From: Nocardioides marmorisolisilvae
GTDB lineage: Bacteria > Actinomycetota > Actinomycetes > Propionibacteriales > Nocardioidaceae
Reading direction: 5' to 3'
DNA: 64,000 bases
Assembly (NCBI RefSeq): GCF_003725775.1
Contig: NZ_RJSG01000002.1
Location: forward strand, 1,544,804-1,608,803
This document shows positions 17,524-25,052 of this stretch, in pieces. A program made the translations under genes and the position numbers. Every line of letters begins with the position of its first letter. Positions within the stretch are counted from its first letter, which is position 1. A model generated the notes under the pieces. It had not been told where the DNA came from. It searched no databases and worked only from the letters and a program-made list of their open reading frames with translations.

Positions 17524-18413
17524 TCGTTCCTCCGTGCTCGGACGCCAGCCTCGCCGCTGACGAGCCGCTGATCGGCTCCGCGCCGGATGCGATCGCGTGG
17601 GTCTGCCTGGAGCAGAACGGCCCGTGGGGAGCGAAAGCCTTCACCGACTCCCACCTCGACGCCGAGGTCGGGCGGAGCATCGAGGCGGCGGCCGCCGAGC
17701 ACGGTGTCCGTCCATCGCTGGTACGGCGCCCCGGCCGGCACGCCGACCCGGGCACGGCCGAGCACCGCGCCGTCCTGATCGCCTACACCTACCCGGGACG
17801 CACCTGGCTGCTCACCGGAACCGTCACCGACCCGGCCGCCCTCCTCGACCTCGACTGGGCAGCTCTCGCGGCGGGCGACCTGGAGACGACGCGCGCATCC
17901 CTGCCTGGGCTGTCCGTCGCGCCGGACCCTGTCCTGCTCGTGTGTACCAACGGCACCCGCGACACCTGCTGCGCGCGGCTCGGGCGCCCGATCGCCCTCA
18001 CCGCCGCCGGGATCGACCCCGAGCACGTCTGGGAGGTGACCCACACCTCCGGCCACCGGCTCGCCGCGACCACCGTGCTGCTTCCTTCCGGCGTGCTGCA
18101 CGGACGGGTGCTCAACGGCACCGGGCTGCTCACCGCCGCGCGCCGCGGACAGCTCACCCTCGAGGGCTACCGCGGTCGGTCTTCGTACTCCCCCGGCGCC
18201 CAGGTCGCCGAGGACCACGTACGCCGCACCGAGGGCGTCCTCGGCCTGGACGACCTCGAGGTCGTTCCCGAGGTCGACGCTTGGCGGGTCCGCCACCGCG
18301 ACGGCCGCAGCTGGTGGGTCGCAGTCAGCTCCGCCGAGTCCGGGGAACGCCCAGAGTCCTGCGGCAAGGAGTCCAAGCCGGTGAAGCGGTTCGAGGCCCG
18401 GATCGTCCGCTGA
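17520..18413 (+). CDS. Sucrase/ferredoxin-like family protein
   Basis: A 297-residue thioredoxin-fold protein of the sucrase-ferredoxin (Suc_Fer-like) family. Visible motifs are the N-terminal CSD and CLEQNGPWG stretch, then CTNGTRDTCCARLG around residue 141, which carries the candidate 2Fe-2S ligands, followed by HTSGHRLAATTVLLPSG. Electron-transfer function is presumed from the family. It starts on an ATGA overlap with the MFS gene, so lprG, transporter and this gene form one coupled operon. Confidence 0.85.
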   Translation: MIVPPCSDASLAADEPLIGSAPDAIAWVCLEQNGPWGAKAFTDSHLDAEVGRSIEAAAAEHGVRPSLVRRPGRHADPGTAEHRAVLIAYTYPGRTWLLTGTVTDPAALLDLDWAALAAGDLETTRASLPGLSVAPDPVLLVCTNGTRDTCCARLGRPIALTAAGIDPEHVWEVTHTSGHRLAATTVLLPSGVLHGRVLNGTGLLTAARRGQLTLEGYRGRSSYSPGAQVAEDHVRRTEGVLGLDDLEVVPEVDAWRVRHRDGRSWWVAVSSAESGERPESCGKESKPVKRFEARIVR

Positions 18414-18439
18414 AACCGGTGAGGACTAGCCTTCTGGTC

Positions 18440-18934
18440 GTGAGTGACTTCGACGACCTGCTGGCCGCGAACCGCGAGTTCGCGAACGACTTCAACCTCT
18501 CCGGGTTCGACGGCGTCGCCCACGCGGGCATCGCGATCGTCACCTGCATGGACTCGCGCATCGACCCGCTGCGCATGCTCGGCCTCAAGCCGGGCGACGC
18601 GAAGATCTTCCGCAACCCCGGGGGCCGCGTCACCGAGGCCGCGCTCGAGGCCCTGGTCCTCGGCGTGCACCTGCTCAAGGTCGAGCGGATCCTCGTGGTG
18701 CCGCACACCCGCTGCGCGATGGCCTCGGCCAGCGAGACCGAGATCCAGGAGCGCGTCGGCGCCTCGGCCGGTCAGGACGCGTCCTGGCACGCCTTCCACG
18801 TGATCGAGAACCAGGAAGTCGCGCTGAAGACCGACGTGCACAAGGTCCAGGCGCACCCGCTGATCCCGGACACGATCAAGGTCGGCGGATTCATCTACGA
18901 CGTCGACACCGGCCTGCTCAACCAGCTCGTCTAG
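18440..18934 (+). CDS. Beta-carbonic anhydrase
   Basis: Interconverts CO2 and bicarbonate in the cytoplasm. The zinc site is complete: Cys36, Asp38 and Arg40 in CMDSR, then His89 and Cys92 in PHTRC. At 164 residues it belongs to the short actinobacterial beta class (similar to mycobacterial Rv1284). The GTG at 18440 is chosen because it gives the conserved N-terminus SDFDDLLAANREFA. It lies 26 bp after the preceding gene. Confidence 0.92.
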   Translation: MSDFDDLLAANREFANDFNLSGFDGVAHAGIAIVTCMDSRIDPLRMLGLKPGDAKIFRNPGGRVTEAALEALVLGVHLLKVERILVVPHTRCAMASASETEIQERVGASAGQDASWHAFHVIENQEVALKTDVHKVQAHPLIPDTIKVGGFIYDVDTGLLNQLV

Positions 18935-18941
18935 AGCCGGC

Positions 18942-19808
18942 TCAGAACCCCAGCCGCTCGGCGCAGGCCGACAGCTCGTCCTTGGCCTGGTCGAGGTCCG
19001 CGGCGTCCGACATCGCCAGCACGACCCGGGTCGCGCCGACCTCCGCGAGTCGTTCGGCCTTGCCCTGGTCGATCCGGGTCACCAGGTGGCCCAGGTTGAG
19101 CTCGAGCTTCGCGGGGTCACGCCCAGCGTCCTCGGCCGCGCGCGCCATCTCGGCCCGCAGCGCTTGCAGGTCCTCGCCGGCGACGCCGAGCGGCTGTAGC
19201 CCGTCACCGAGTCGTCCGGCTCGGCGGGCGGCCGCCTTGCTGTGCCCCCCGATGTGGATCGGGATCGAGCGTTCTCCCGGCGCCGGACGGCAGACCGCGT
19301 GCTCGAAGCGGAAGAACTCGCCCTCGTACGAGGTGGGGTCACCCGACCAGAGCGCGCGCATCACCTGGATCTGCTCGTCGGCGCGCCGACCGCGGGTGTC
19401 GAAGTCGGCGCCACAGGCCTCGACCTCCTCGCGCATCCAGCCCATCCCGACGCAGAGGCGGAACCGCCCACCGGACAACGCGTCCAGGGTCGCGATCCGC
19501 TTGGCCAGCACGACCGGATTGTGGTCGGGCAGCACCAGGACGCCCGTGGCCAGGCCGAGCGTCGAGGTCGACCCGGCGATGAACGCCAGCAGCTCCAACG
19601 GATCCGGGACCGGGCAGTCGGCGGCGAGTTCGACGCGGCCCGACGCGTCGTACGGGTAGGTCGAGGCGTACTCGGCGAACATGACCGCGTGCTCGACCAC
19701 CACCAGAGAGCCGAAGCCGCACGACTCGACGTGCTGGGCGAGCCCGACCATCCAGTCCGGATCGGCGGTGAGGCCGCTGCCGACCGGGGCGATGACGTCG
19801 AACTCCAT
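18942..19808 (-). CDS. LLM class F420-dependent oxidoreductase
   Basis: A 288-residue TIM-barrel enzyme of the luciferase-like monooxygenase superfamily, in the F420-dependent subgroup by motif. GVLVLPDHNPVVLAKRIATLD and GGRFRLCVGMGWMREE are the usual cofactor-binding segments. A coenzyme F420 dependence would fit an actinobacterium but is inferred. It is followed on the same strand by nothing before the convergent carbonic anhydrase. The upstream SnoaL gene starts close by, so the three minus-strand genes may be co-transcribed. Confidence 0.88.
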   Translation of the reverse strand: MEFDVIAPVGSGLTADPDWMVGLAQHVESCGFGSLVVVEHAVMFAEYASTYPYDASGRVELAADCPVPDPLELLAFIAGSTSTLGLATGVLVLPDHNPVVLAKRIATLDALSGGRFRLCVGMGWMREEVEACGADFDTRGRRADEQIQVMRALWSGDPTSYEGEFFRFEHAVCRPAPGERSIPIHIGGHSKAAARRAGRLGDGLQPLGVAGEDLQALRAEMARAAEDAGRDPAKLELNLGHLVTRIDQGKAERLAEVGATRVVLAMSDAADLDQAKDELSACAERLGF

Positions 19809-19824
19809 GGGCAGACCGTACTGG

Positions 19825-20241
19825 TCAGGGACGCGGTTGCTTCTCGATCCGGGCGAGCGTGAGCCTGCGGGTCGCGAACCGCCACCCGGCCTCCGTCCGG
19901 ACGGCGTCGTCGCGGTACTCGACGTACCAGACCCAGGAGTGCGGCTCAGGACCGTCGACGTGGTGGTGGGCCTGGCCGATCGTCAGCCCGGACGCGGCGC
20001 TGCCGTCGACCTGCCAGTGCGTGGAATCGACGACGTGGTCCGTGCCGGCGAACCCCTCGACCTTCCGCACCGTCGCCACGATCGCGTCGCGACCGATCGA
20101 GGCGATGACCGGCTCCAGCGAGCGCGGCGGATCCGGGGTGATCAGCGCACCGTCCTCGACGAAGAGATCCGCGAGTGCGACCCAGTCCCGGGCGTCCACC
20201 GCCGCGGCGTACGCCGTGACGAGGTCCTCCGGACCGCTCAC
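19825..20241 (-). CDS. SnoaL/NTF2-like protein
   Basis: A 138-residue cone-fold protein (nuclear transport factor 2-like, SnoaL type). The start YAAAVDARDWVALADLFVEDGALI and the Trp-rich middle are typical of the family. Such proteins include small isomerases, dehydratases and binding modules. The gene starts on an ATGA overlap with the SDR stop (20238-20241), which suggests they work together on the same substrate, with the LLM enzyme downstream. Confidence 0.82.
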   Translation of the reverse strand: MSGPEDLVTAYAAAVDARDWVALADLFVEDGALITPDPPRSLEPVIASIGRDAIVATVRKVEGFAGTDHVVDSTHWQVDGSAASGLTIGQAHHHVDGPEPHSWVWYVEYRDDAVRTEAGWRFATRRLTLARIEKQPRP

Positions 20242-21095
20242 CCGTCGGCCTTCGAGGCCAGGTCCGCGGCGAGCTTGGGGGCCCAGATGGTCTTGCCGAG
20301 GAACCGCTCGGCCTCCGGGCTGGTCGCGAGCCAGGCGATGACCTGACCGGAAGCGGCTGGGTCGGCTGAGGGGTAGCCACCGCTGGACGCGATCGCGTCG
20401 GCTCCCCCGCGAGCCACCGCCGACTCGGTGACCACGAAGCCGGGGTCGACGTTGAACGCCCGCACGCCCTGTCCACCGAACTCGGCATTGATGCTCCCGG
20501 CGATCCGGCCGAAGGCCGCCTTCGACGCCGCGTACGCGAGGCCCCAGCCGCCGTCGCCGGGACCGGCCGGAGGGTCGTTGGTCGCGGAGCTCGAGGCCAT
20601 GTTCACGATCGTGCCCCGACCGCGCTCGAGCATCGGCGCGAGGACCTCATGGGTCAGCAGGAGCTGGTGGTAGAAGTTGCCCTGCCAGGTGCGGACCAGG
20701 GCGTCCTCGGTGAGATCGAGGAACCGCTGCTGGGGCAGGTGCACGAAGCCGTTGTTCACCACGAGGTCGAGCGCCTGCCACTCGGCATGGACCAGGGCGA
20801 CCGCCTCGACCACGCTGGTGCGTTGGGCGAGGTCCATCTGCACCGGCAGGCAACGAGCACCCAACGCCTCGACCTCGGCAGCCGTGGCCTGCAGGCTGCC
20901 CTGCACCGGCAGGACGGTCTGGTCGCTGGCCTCGTCCTCGCTGACCCGGGGCGCGATGGTCCCTGCGCCCTCGACCAGGGTCCTGCCCGCGATCGCCACG
21001 TCGAAACCGGCACCGGCCAGAGCGAGCGCTGTCGCTCTGCCGATGCCGCGCGTCGCACCGGTCACCAGTGCGCGCGGACGTAGGGGTTCGACCAC
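20238..21095 (-). CDS. Short-chain dehydrogenase/reductase
   Basis: Classical NAD(P)-dependent SDR of 285 residues. The cofactor motif TGATRGIG is at 12-19, NNG at about 114-116 replaces the usual NNAG, and the catalytic Ser and YAASK follow (Ser near 169, Tyr near 188). There is an unusual long insert between the cofactor strand and the next helix. The gene overlaps SnoaL by 4 bp and heads the SDR/SnoaL/LLM group. Substrate unknown. Confidence 0.85.
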   Translation of the reverse strand: MVEPLRPRALVTGATRGIGRATALALAGAGFDVAIAGRTLVEGAGTIAPRVSEDEASDQTVLPVQGSLQATAAEVEALGARCLPVQMDLAQRTSVVEAVALVHAEWQALDLVVNNGFVHLPQQRFLDLTEDALVRTWQGNFYHQLLLTHEVLAPMLERGRGTIVNMASSSATNDPPAGPGDGGWGLAYAASKAAFGRIAGSINAEFGGQGVRAFNVDPGFVVTESAVARGGADAIASSGGYPSADPAASGQVIAWLATSPEAERFLGKTIWAPKLAADLASKADG

Positions 21096-21114
21096 GGGCA
21101 GGATCCTAGGGCGA

Positions 21115-21921
21115 TCAGACGAGCAGCGGGCTCACGAGCGGGTAGTAGCCCGAGGCGTGCCCGGTGACGTTCGGGTGGTAGCTCTCCGAGATCGGGTTCG
21201 ACAGGCCGTTGAGCCACTCGGGGTCACCGCAGACGGCGTGCCCGATGAACCGGCTGGTCGGGTTGGCGAACGTGAAGCCCTTGGCCGAGGCGGCCGCGGA
21301 GATCTTGGAGTTGATCAGGTCCGCGGTGGCGTTGAGCCGGGACTCGTCGTCCGGGCTGAACCAGGTGGCGGCGTTGCAGTCCTCGCCGTTGAAGATCCGC
21401 GGGTAGCCGACAACGACGACCTTGGCGTTCGGCGCCTTCGTCTTGATGCTCGCGTACAGGGTGTTCAGCCGCCCGGGCAGCGTGTTGGTGATGAACGAGT
21501 TGGCGGTGTTGACCTTGCCGGAGCAGTCGCTGGCCCACGCCGGCTTGGCGCACTCGGTGATCACGTCGGAGAACCCGGCGTCGTTGCCACCGATCGAGAT
21601 CGTGACGTAGCGGGTCGAGGTGTTCAGCGCCCCGAGCTGGTTCGCGGTGACGTCGGCCGTCTTCGCACCCGAGCAGGCCTGGAAGTTCAGGGTGTACCCG
21701 CGGGCCTGGGCGATCAGGTACGGGTAGGCCTTCGTGGAGCGCTGGCAGCTGGTCCCGTCGCTGATGTAGGTCCGGGTGCCGACGCCCGAGGAGTAGGAGT
21801 CACCCAGAGCTACGTACGCCGGCCCGGCGGCTCCTGCGGGAGCGGTGGCGAGTGCTCCTCCGATGATGGACAGCACGGCTGCTACTGAACCGAGCACAGA
21901 CAGACGGAAGCGGTGAGTCAT
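21115..21921 (-). CDS. Secreted SGNH/GDSL lipase-esterase
   Basis: A 268-residue secreted hydrolase. The signal peptide ends at about AGA (30-32). The SGNH blocks are in order: GDSYSSG (Ser42), SIGGND, and the catalytic Asp/His block DPEWLN with SYHPNVTGH near the C-terminus. Six or so Cys suggest disulfides, as in the Streptomyces coelicolor secreted lipases of this family. The ATG at 21921 has AAGGAG upstream at about 12 nt. The palindrome TTACT-N4-AGTAA lies 61 bp upstream, shared with the SDR at 2993. Confidence 0.88.
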   Translation of the reverse strand: MTHRFRLSVLGSVAAVLSIIGGALATAPAGAAGPAYVALGDSYSSGVGTRTYISDGTSCQRSTKAYPYLIAQARGYTLNFQACSGAKTADVTANQLGALNTSTRYVTISIGGNDAGFSDVITECAKPAWASDCSGKVNTANSFITNTLPGRLNTLYASIKTKAPNAKVVVVGYPRIFNGEDCNAATWFSPDDESRLNATADLINSKISAAASAKGFTFANPTSRFIGHAVCGDPEWLNGLSNPISESYHPNVTGHASGYYPLVSPLLV

Positions 21922-21982
21922 CCGAGAGATCTCCTTGCTGGGAGGAACGGCCACCCCACGTGACCTGGGTCACAGCAAAGCG

Positions 21983-21996
21983 TTACTCGGCAGTAA
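21983..21996. promoter_or_regulatory. Operator TTACT-CGGC-AGTAA upstream of the secreted lipase
   Basis: Perfect inverted repeat with 5-bp arms. It differs from the site at 2892-2907 only in the spacer and outer bases. Located 61 bp before the lipase ATG. Confidence 0.6.
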
Positions 21997-22028
21997 TGTC
22001 CAGCACCAGCGAGCGCGCGGGAAGCCGT

Positions 22029-22676
22029 TCAGGCGGTGCGGACCGTCCTCTTCCTGAACCAGTCCGACAGGAGCACCGCGACGACCACGTGCGAGACCAT
22101 CAGGACAAATAGTCCGACCACGAGCGCTGAGCCGAGAAACGCCGGCCAGGACTGCCCGAAGGCGACGCCGACCGGGAAGGCCACCAGGAAGAAGATCCAC
22201 GCGCCCCGCTGCACCCCGTCAGCACGCCGCACCCATCGCGGCACCACCGGCTCAGGAACGGATCCGGCCGGCAGCAGCACGAGGGCTCTCATCCCGGGCA
22301 CGGACCGGGCAAGGTGACCATGCCAGAACCCCACCTCCCAGTCCCGGAACGGCAACGAGAGCGCACGGTGGACGACCTTGTACGCCAGCACCGGAGCCAT
22401 CACGAAACCAAGAGCGGCGCAGAGGAAGAACCAGGGAACCGGGCGGAGGTCGAGGCGTTTGAGCCAGGGCAGCGCCAGTGCCCACGGTGCCAGGTAGACG
22501 GCCATGCGGATCGCATCGCTACCTGTTCCGCGCTCACCGGTGAACAACACGACCGGGACGAACGCTGCGACTGCCGCCACGACGGGCAGCAGGCTCCGCA
22601 GAACCGCCGGGCGCCGGCGCGGCAGCGCGTCGACGGCCTCCTCGGCCAGCTCAGGGACTCCGGTAGTGACGCTCAC
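22029..22676 (-). CDS. Uncharacterised multi-pass membrane protein
   Basis: A 215-residue integral membrane protein with about five hydrophobic segments (for example LPVVAAVAAFVPVVLF and FFLVAFPVGVAFGQSW). I do not recognise the family. It begins on a GTG at 22676 that overlaps the esterase stop (GTGA), so both are translated together. The ORF is open much further upstream into esterase antisense reading; this is rejected. Confidence 0.7.
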   Translation of the reverse strand: MSVTTGVPELAEEAVDALPRRRPAVLRSLLPVVAAVAAFVPVVLFTGERGTGSDAIRMAVYLAPWALALPWLKRLDLRPVPWFFLCAALGFVMAPVLAYKVVHRALSLPFRDWEVGFWHGHLARSVPGMRALVLLPAGSVPEPVVPRWVRRADGVQRGAWIFFLVAFPVGVAFGQSWPAFLGSALVVGLFVLMVSHVVVAVLLSDWFRKRTVRTA

Positions 22677-23485
22677 GCTCTGAGGATAGGGCCGAGGAAC
22701 CGCAGCTGGGCCGGAACCATCCGACGCCAGTAGTCCTTGTTGTGGGCCCCTTCGGTGAATCCACCGGCCGGCTTGGGCGAGAGCCGCCCCGCCAGGTTCT
22801 TGGTCGCGGCGTAGAACGGATCTTGGAGGCCGCAGTCCATCAGCAGCCGGACGCCGCGCAACCACTCCGGGTGGCCGTGGACGTTGTTGGCGTCGAAGTC
22901 CGCCGGGCTGTCGAAAGCTCCTGCCGCGGTCGCACCCGGGCTGGTGAACAGCGCCGGGCTCGAGACCGCCACCGCCTTGACCGGCAGCTTCTGCTTGCCG
23001 GCCATCAGGAGGGCGCCGTACCCGCCCATCGACCAGCCGAAGAGCCCCAGCCGTTCGGTGTCGAGGCCCCGCTCAGCCAGCAGAGGCAGGAACTCGTCAC
23101 GCACCATCGCTGACGCGTCGGTCCCGTCCGTACGCCGGTGCCAGTAGCTGTGGTCGCCACCGTCGACCGACGCGATCGCGAACGCCGGGGTCCCGGCCTT
23201 CACGACCTGGTCGAGGTAGGTGTCCAGCCCGAGCGAGCTGAAGCTCGTCCGATGGGTCCCGCCGCGCCCGTGCAGACTGACCACCACCGGCAGCTTGTCC
23301 CCCGCCCCATGCCCATCGGGGTAGGCGATCGTCCAGCCCGTCTGCGTCCTCATCCAGCGCGTGTGGAACGACCCGCTGACCATCCGGGCGGGCTTCCCAC
23401 CCGGCTCTGCCGGACTCCTCCCGCACCCGGCTAGCAGCGTGCCACCGCCGCCGAGCAGCAGAGCTCGCCGCGAGATCGTGGTCAC
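22673..23485 (-). CDS. Lipoprotein alpha/beta-hydrolase (putative esterase)
   Basis: A 270-residue exported esterase. The N-terminus SRRALLLGGGGTLLAGC has both a twin-arginine-like pair and a lipobox with Cys21, so it is probably a membrane-anchored lipoprotein. The nucleophile elbow GWSMGG is near 148-153. A conserved VSLHGRGG oxyanion segment precedes it, and AHNKDYW near 250 holds the likely catalytic His. It resembles the esterase D/antigen 85-type fold. It is coupled to the membrane protein downstream. Confidence 0.85.
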   Translation of the reverse strand: MTTISRRALLLGGGGTLLAGCGRSPAEPGGKPARMVSGSFHTRWMRTQTGWTIAYPDGHGAGDKLPVVVSLHGRGGTHRTSFSSLGLDTYLDQVVKAGTPAFAIASVDGGDHSYWHRRTDGTDASAMVRDEFLPLLAERGLDTERLGLFGWSMGGYGALLMAGKQKLPVKAVAVSSPALFTSPGATAAGAFDSPADFDANNVHGHPEWLRGVRLLMDCGLQDPFYAATKNLAGRLSPKPAGGFTEGAHNKDYWRRMVPAQLRFLGPILRA

Positions 23486-23607
23486 GCCGGGGACGCTATC
23501 CGCTCTGCTAAGCCACGGCTGCGAATCACCGAATGACCTGCGCAGCCGCCAGAACTCGATCGCCCCCGGCGGCGTAATGAACGGGCCGTCTCGTCAGTCA
23601 TGAGGAC

Positions 23608-24378
23608 ATGGCAATCCGGAGAGCTCTAGCGGTCCTTACCACGGCGCTCGCAATTTCCACGCTCATCATTCCTGCTGCAAACGCCGACGAATGGGTCCAA
23701 GTTGGGTCGAGACAACCCACAACGGTGGTGGGGTGGGGAGTCGCGATCGGAACGACGATCACTGTTGACGATGTCTACTCGTACAACTACACCTACAAGA
23801 CGGACCGGTTCTACTGGGTCGGCGCGACCTTCTCGAACGACTATTTCTTCCAGGTGGGCTTCAAGGACGCTGGGGCCACGTCAGGTTGCCAGGGGCTCGA
23901 GTACTTCGTGGCTGAAATCGACGACAGCAACAACCTTGTGCAATACGTCACGCAGAGTTGCGTGCCTGTCGGAGAAACCCACTACTTCAACATGATCAAC
24001 ACTGGAACGCCTTACGGAGACGGCCGGAAGTATTGGCAGGCGAGGGTTGGAACGACCAACATCGGCAATGCCGTTCCGTTGCCGAACTCGTTCCCCTTGC
24101 GTGGAGCGAACGCGGTCTCCGAGGTCTCAACGGTTGGCACCTTTGGCGGCGGAAGTCCCATCATCCCGCGAACTTCTTACGATCCTGCGGTCCGGCTGAT
24201 GTATTTAGACGGCAGCTGGCACGATCAAGCATCTGGCCTCGTCTACCGAGCAACGCCGGGTGGTGGCTACTTTTCGCAATGCCCGCCATATCGAGTGGGT
24301 TCGGGAACGGCAAACGCGCTCGTCACGTCACAAGACCCATCCATTACGTGCAAGGCGGACGGAGTAGCGCTGTGGTGA
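23608..24378 (+). CDS. Secreted protein of unknown function (lower-GC cassette)
   Basis: A 256-residue exported protein. The signal peptide is cleaved near ANA (24-26). The mature part is rich in Tyr, Thr, Gly and aromatic residues (VYSYNYTYKTDRFYWVGATF) and has four Cys, suggesting a beta-sandwich with disulfides. I do not recognise it. Its codon usage includes many A/T-ending codons, unlike the surrounding genes, which points to horizontal acquisition. The following lipoprotein gene overlaps its stop. Confidence 0.68.
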   Translation: MAIRRALAVLTTALAISTLIIPAANADEWVQVGSRQPTTVVGWGVAIGTTITVDDVYSYNYTYKTDRFYWVGATFSNDYFFQVGFKDAGATSGCQGLEYFVAEIDDSNNLVQYVTQSCVPVGETHYFNMINTGTPYGDGRKYWQARVGTTNIGNAVPLPNSFPLRGANAVSEVSTVGTFGGGSPIIPRTSYDPAVRLMYLDGSWHDQASGLVYRATPGGGYFSQCPPYRVGSGTANALVTSQDPSITCKADGVALW

Positions 24379-25040
24379 CTAGGAACCTAACCAAAATCAT
24401 CGGAGGCCTTGTCGCCGCGTCGGCGCTCCTGGCTGGATGCGGTAGCGGTCAGACCTCTGGGGCGCCGGCGAACGCGGCGCCGAAACACGAGCTGCCTTCA
24501 CCTGCGCCCGCCGCAAACAAGCAACCGGTCGCCGCTCGTCCCCCAACTTCATGCGGCGGAAAAAGCACCGTCGCAGAACTAGTGGGAACCAGCCCCGAGG
24601 GCACCATTGCGGTCACCGCCGAGGTGCCCGTAAGGGCACCCCAGGTGACCAAGCTCGAGGGCGTCGAAGTCCAGGCGGTCTATCCGCTGATCAACGTCAA
24701 ACAGGTAGCGGGACATCAAACCTCGTCCCTCCCCCGAGAGATCTCAAGTCCCATGTCTGCAAAGAGTGTTCCGGTCTACCTCCCACCCGGACGCTACGTC
24801 CTGTTGGTCTACCCAGACACCGGCAAGTGGACCGTGCTGGGCGGATGGCGCGGAATGTTCGAGATCGTCAATTCCGACATGGCTCGAGAGCGCTGCCTTC
24901 CCACAGCGCTGGGCTTTGATGCAACCGAAGCGGACGTCCTCAAAGCAGCACAAGAGGCCCCTCGCGGCCCTGTTGAACAGCTCGCAGACGTGATCGCAGT
25001 GATGAAAGACCAGTTGTCAGTGGCAAACGGCGGCCAGTAG
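24375..25040 (+). CDS. Lipoprotein of unknown function (partner of the secreted protein)
   Basis: A 221-residue lipoprotein: signal peptide, lipobox LLAGC with Cys22, then a Pro/Ala-rich linker. The mature domain has two further Cys (SCGGKSTVAELVG and ERCLP) and an Ig-like beta pattern (VPVYLPPGRYVLLVYPDTGKW). The GTG at 24375 lies in a GTGA overlap with the preceding gene; GTG 24372 is also possible. It shares the lower-GC composition of the preceding gene, so the two probably arrived together. No family recognised. Confidence 0.65.
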   Translation: MTRNLTKIIGGLVAASALLAGCGSGQTSGAPANAAPKHELPSPAPAANKQPVAARPPTSCGGKSTVAELVGTSPEGTIAVTAEVPVRAPQVTKLEGVEVQAVYPLINVKQVAGHQTSSLPREISSPMSAKSVPVYLPPGRYVLLVYPDTGKWTVLGGWRGMFEIVNSDMARERCLPTALGFDATEADVLKAAQEAPRGPVEQLADVIAVMKDQLSVANGGQ

Positions 25041-25052
25041 ACGGGCAAACCG

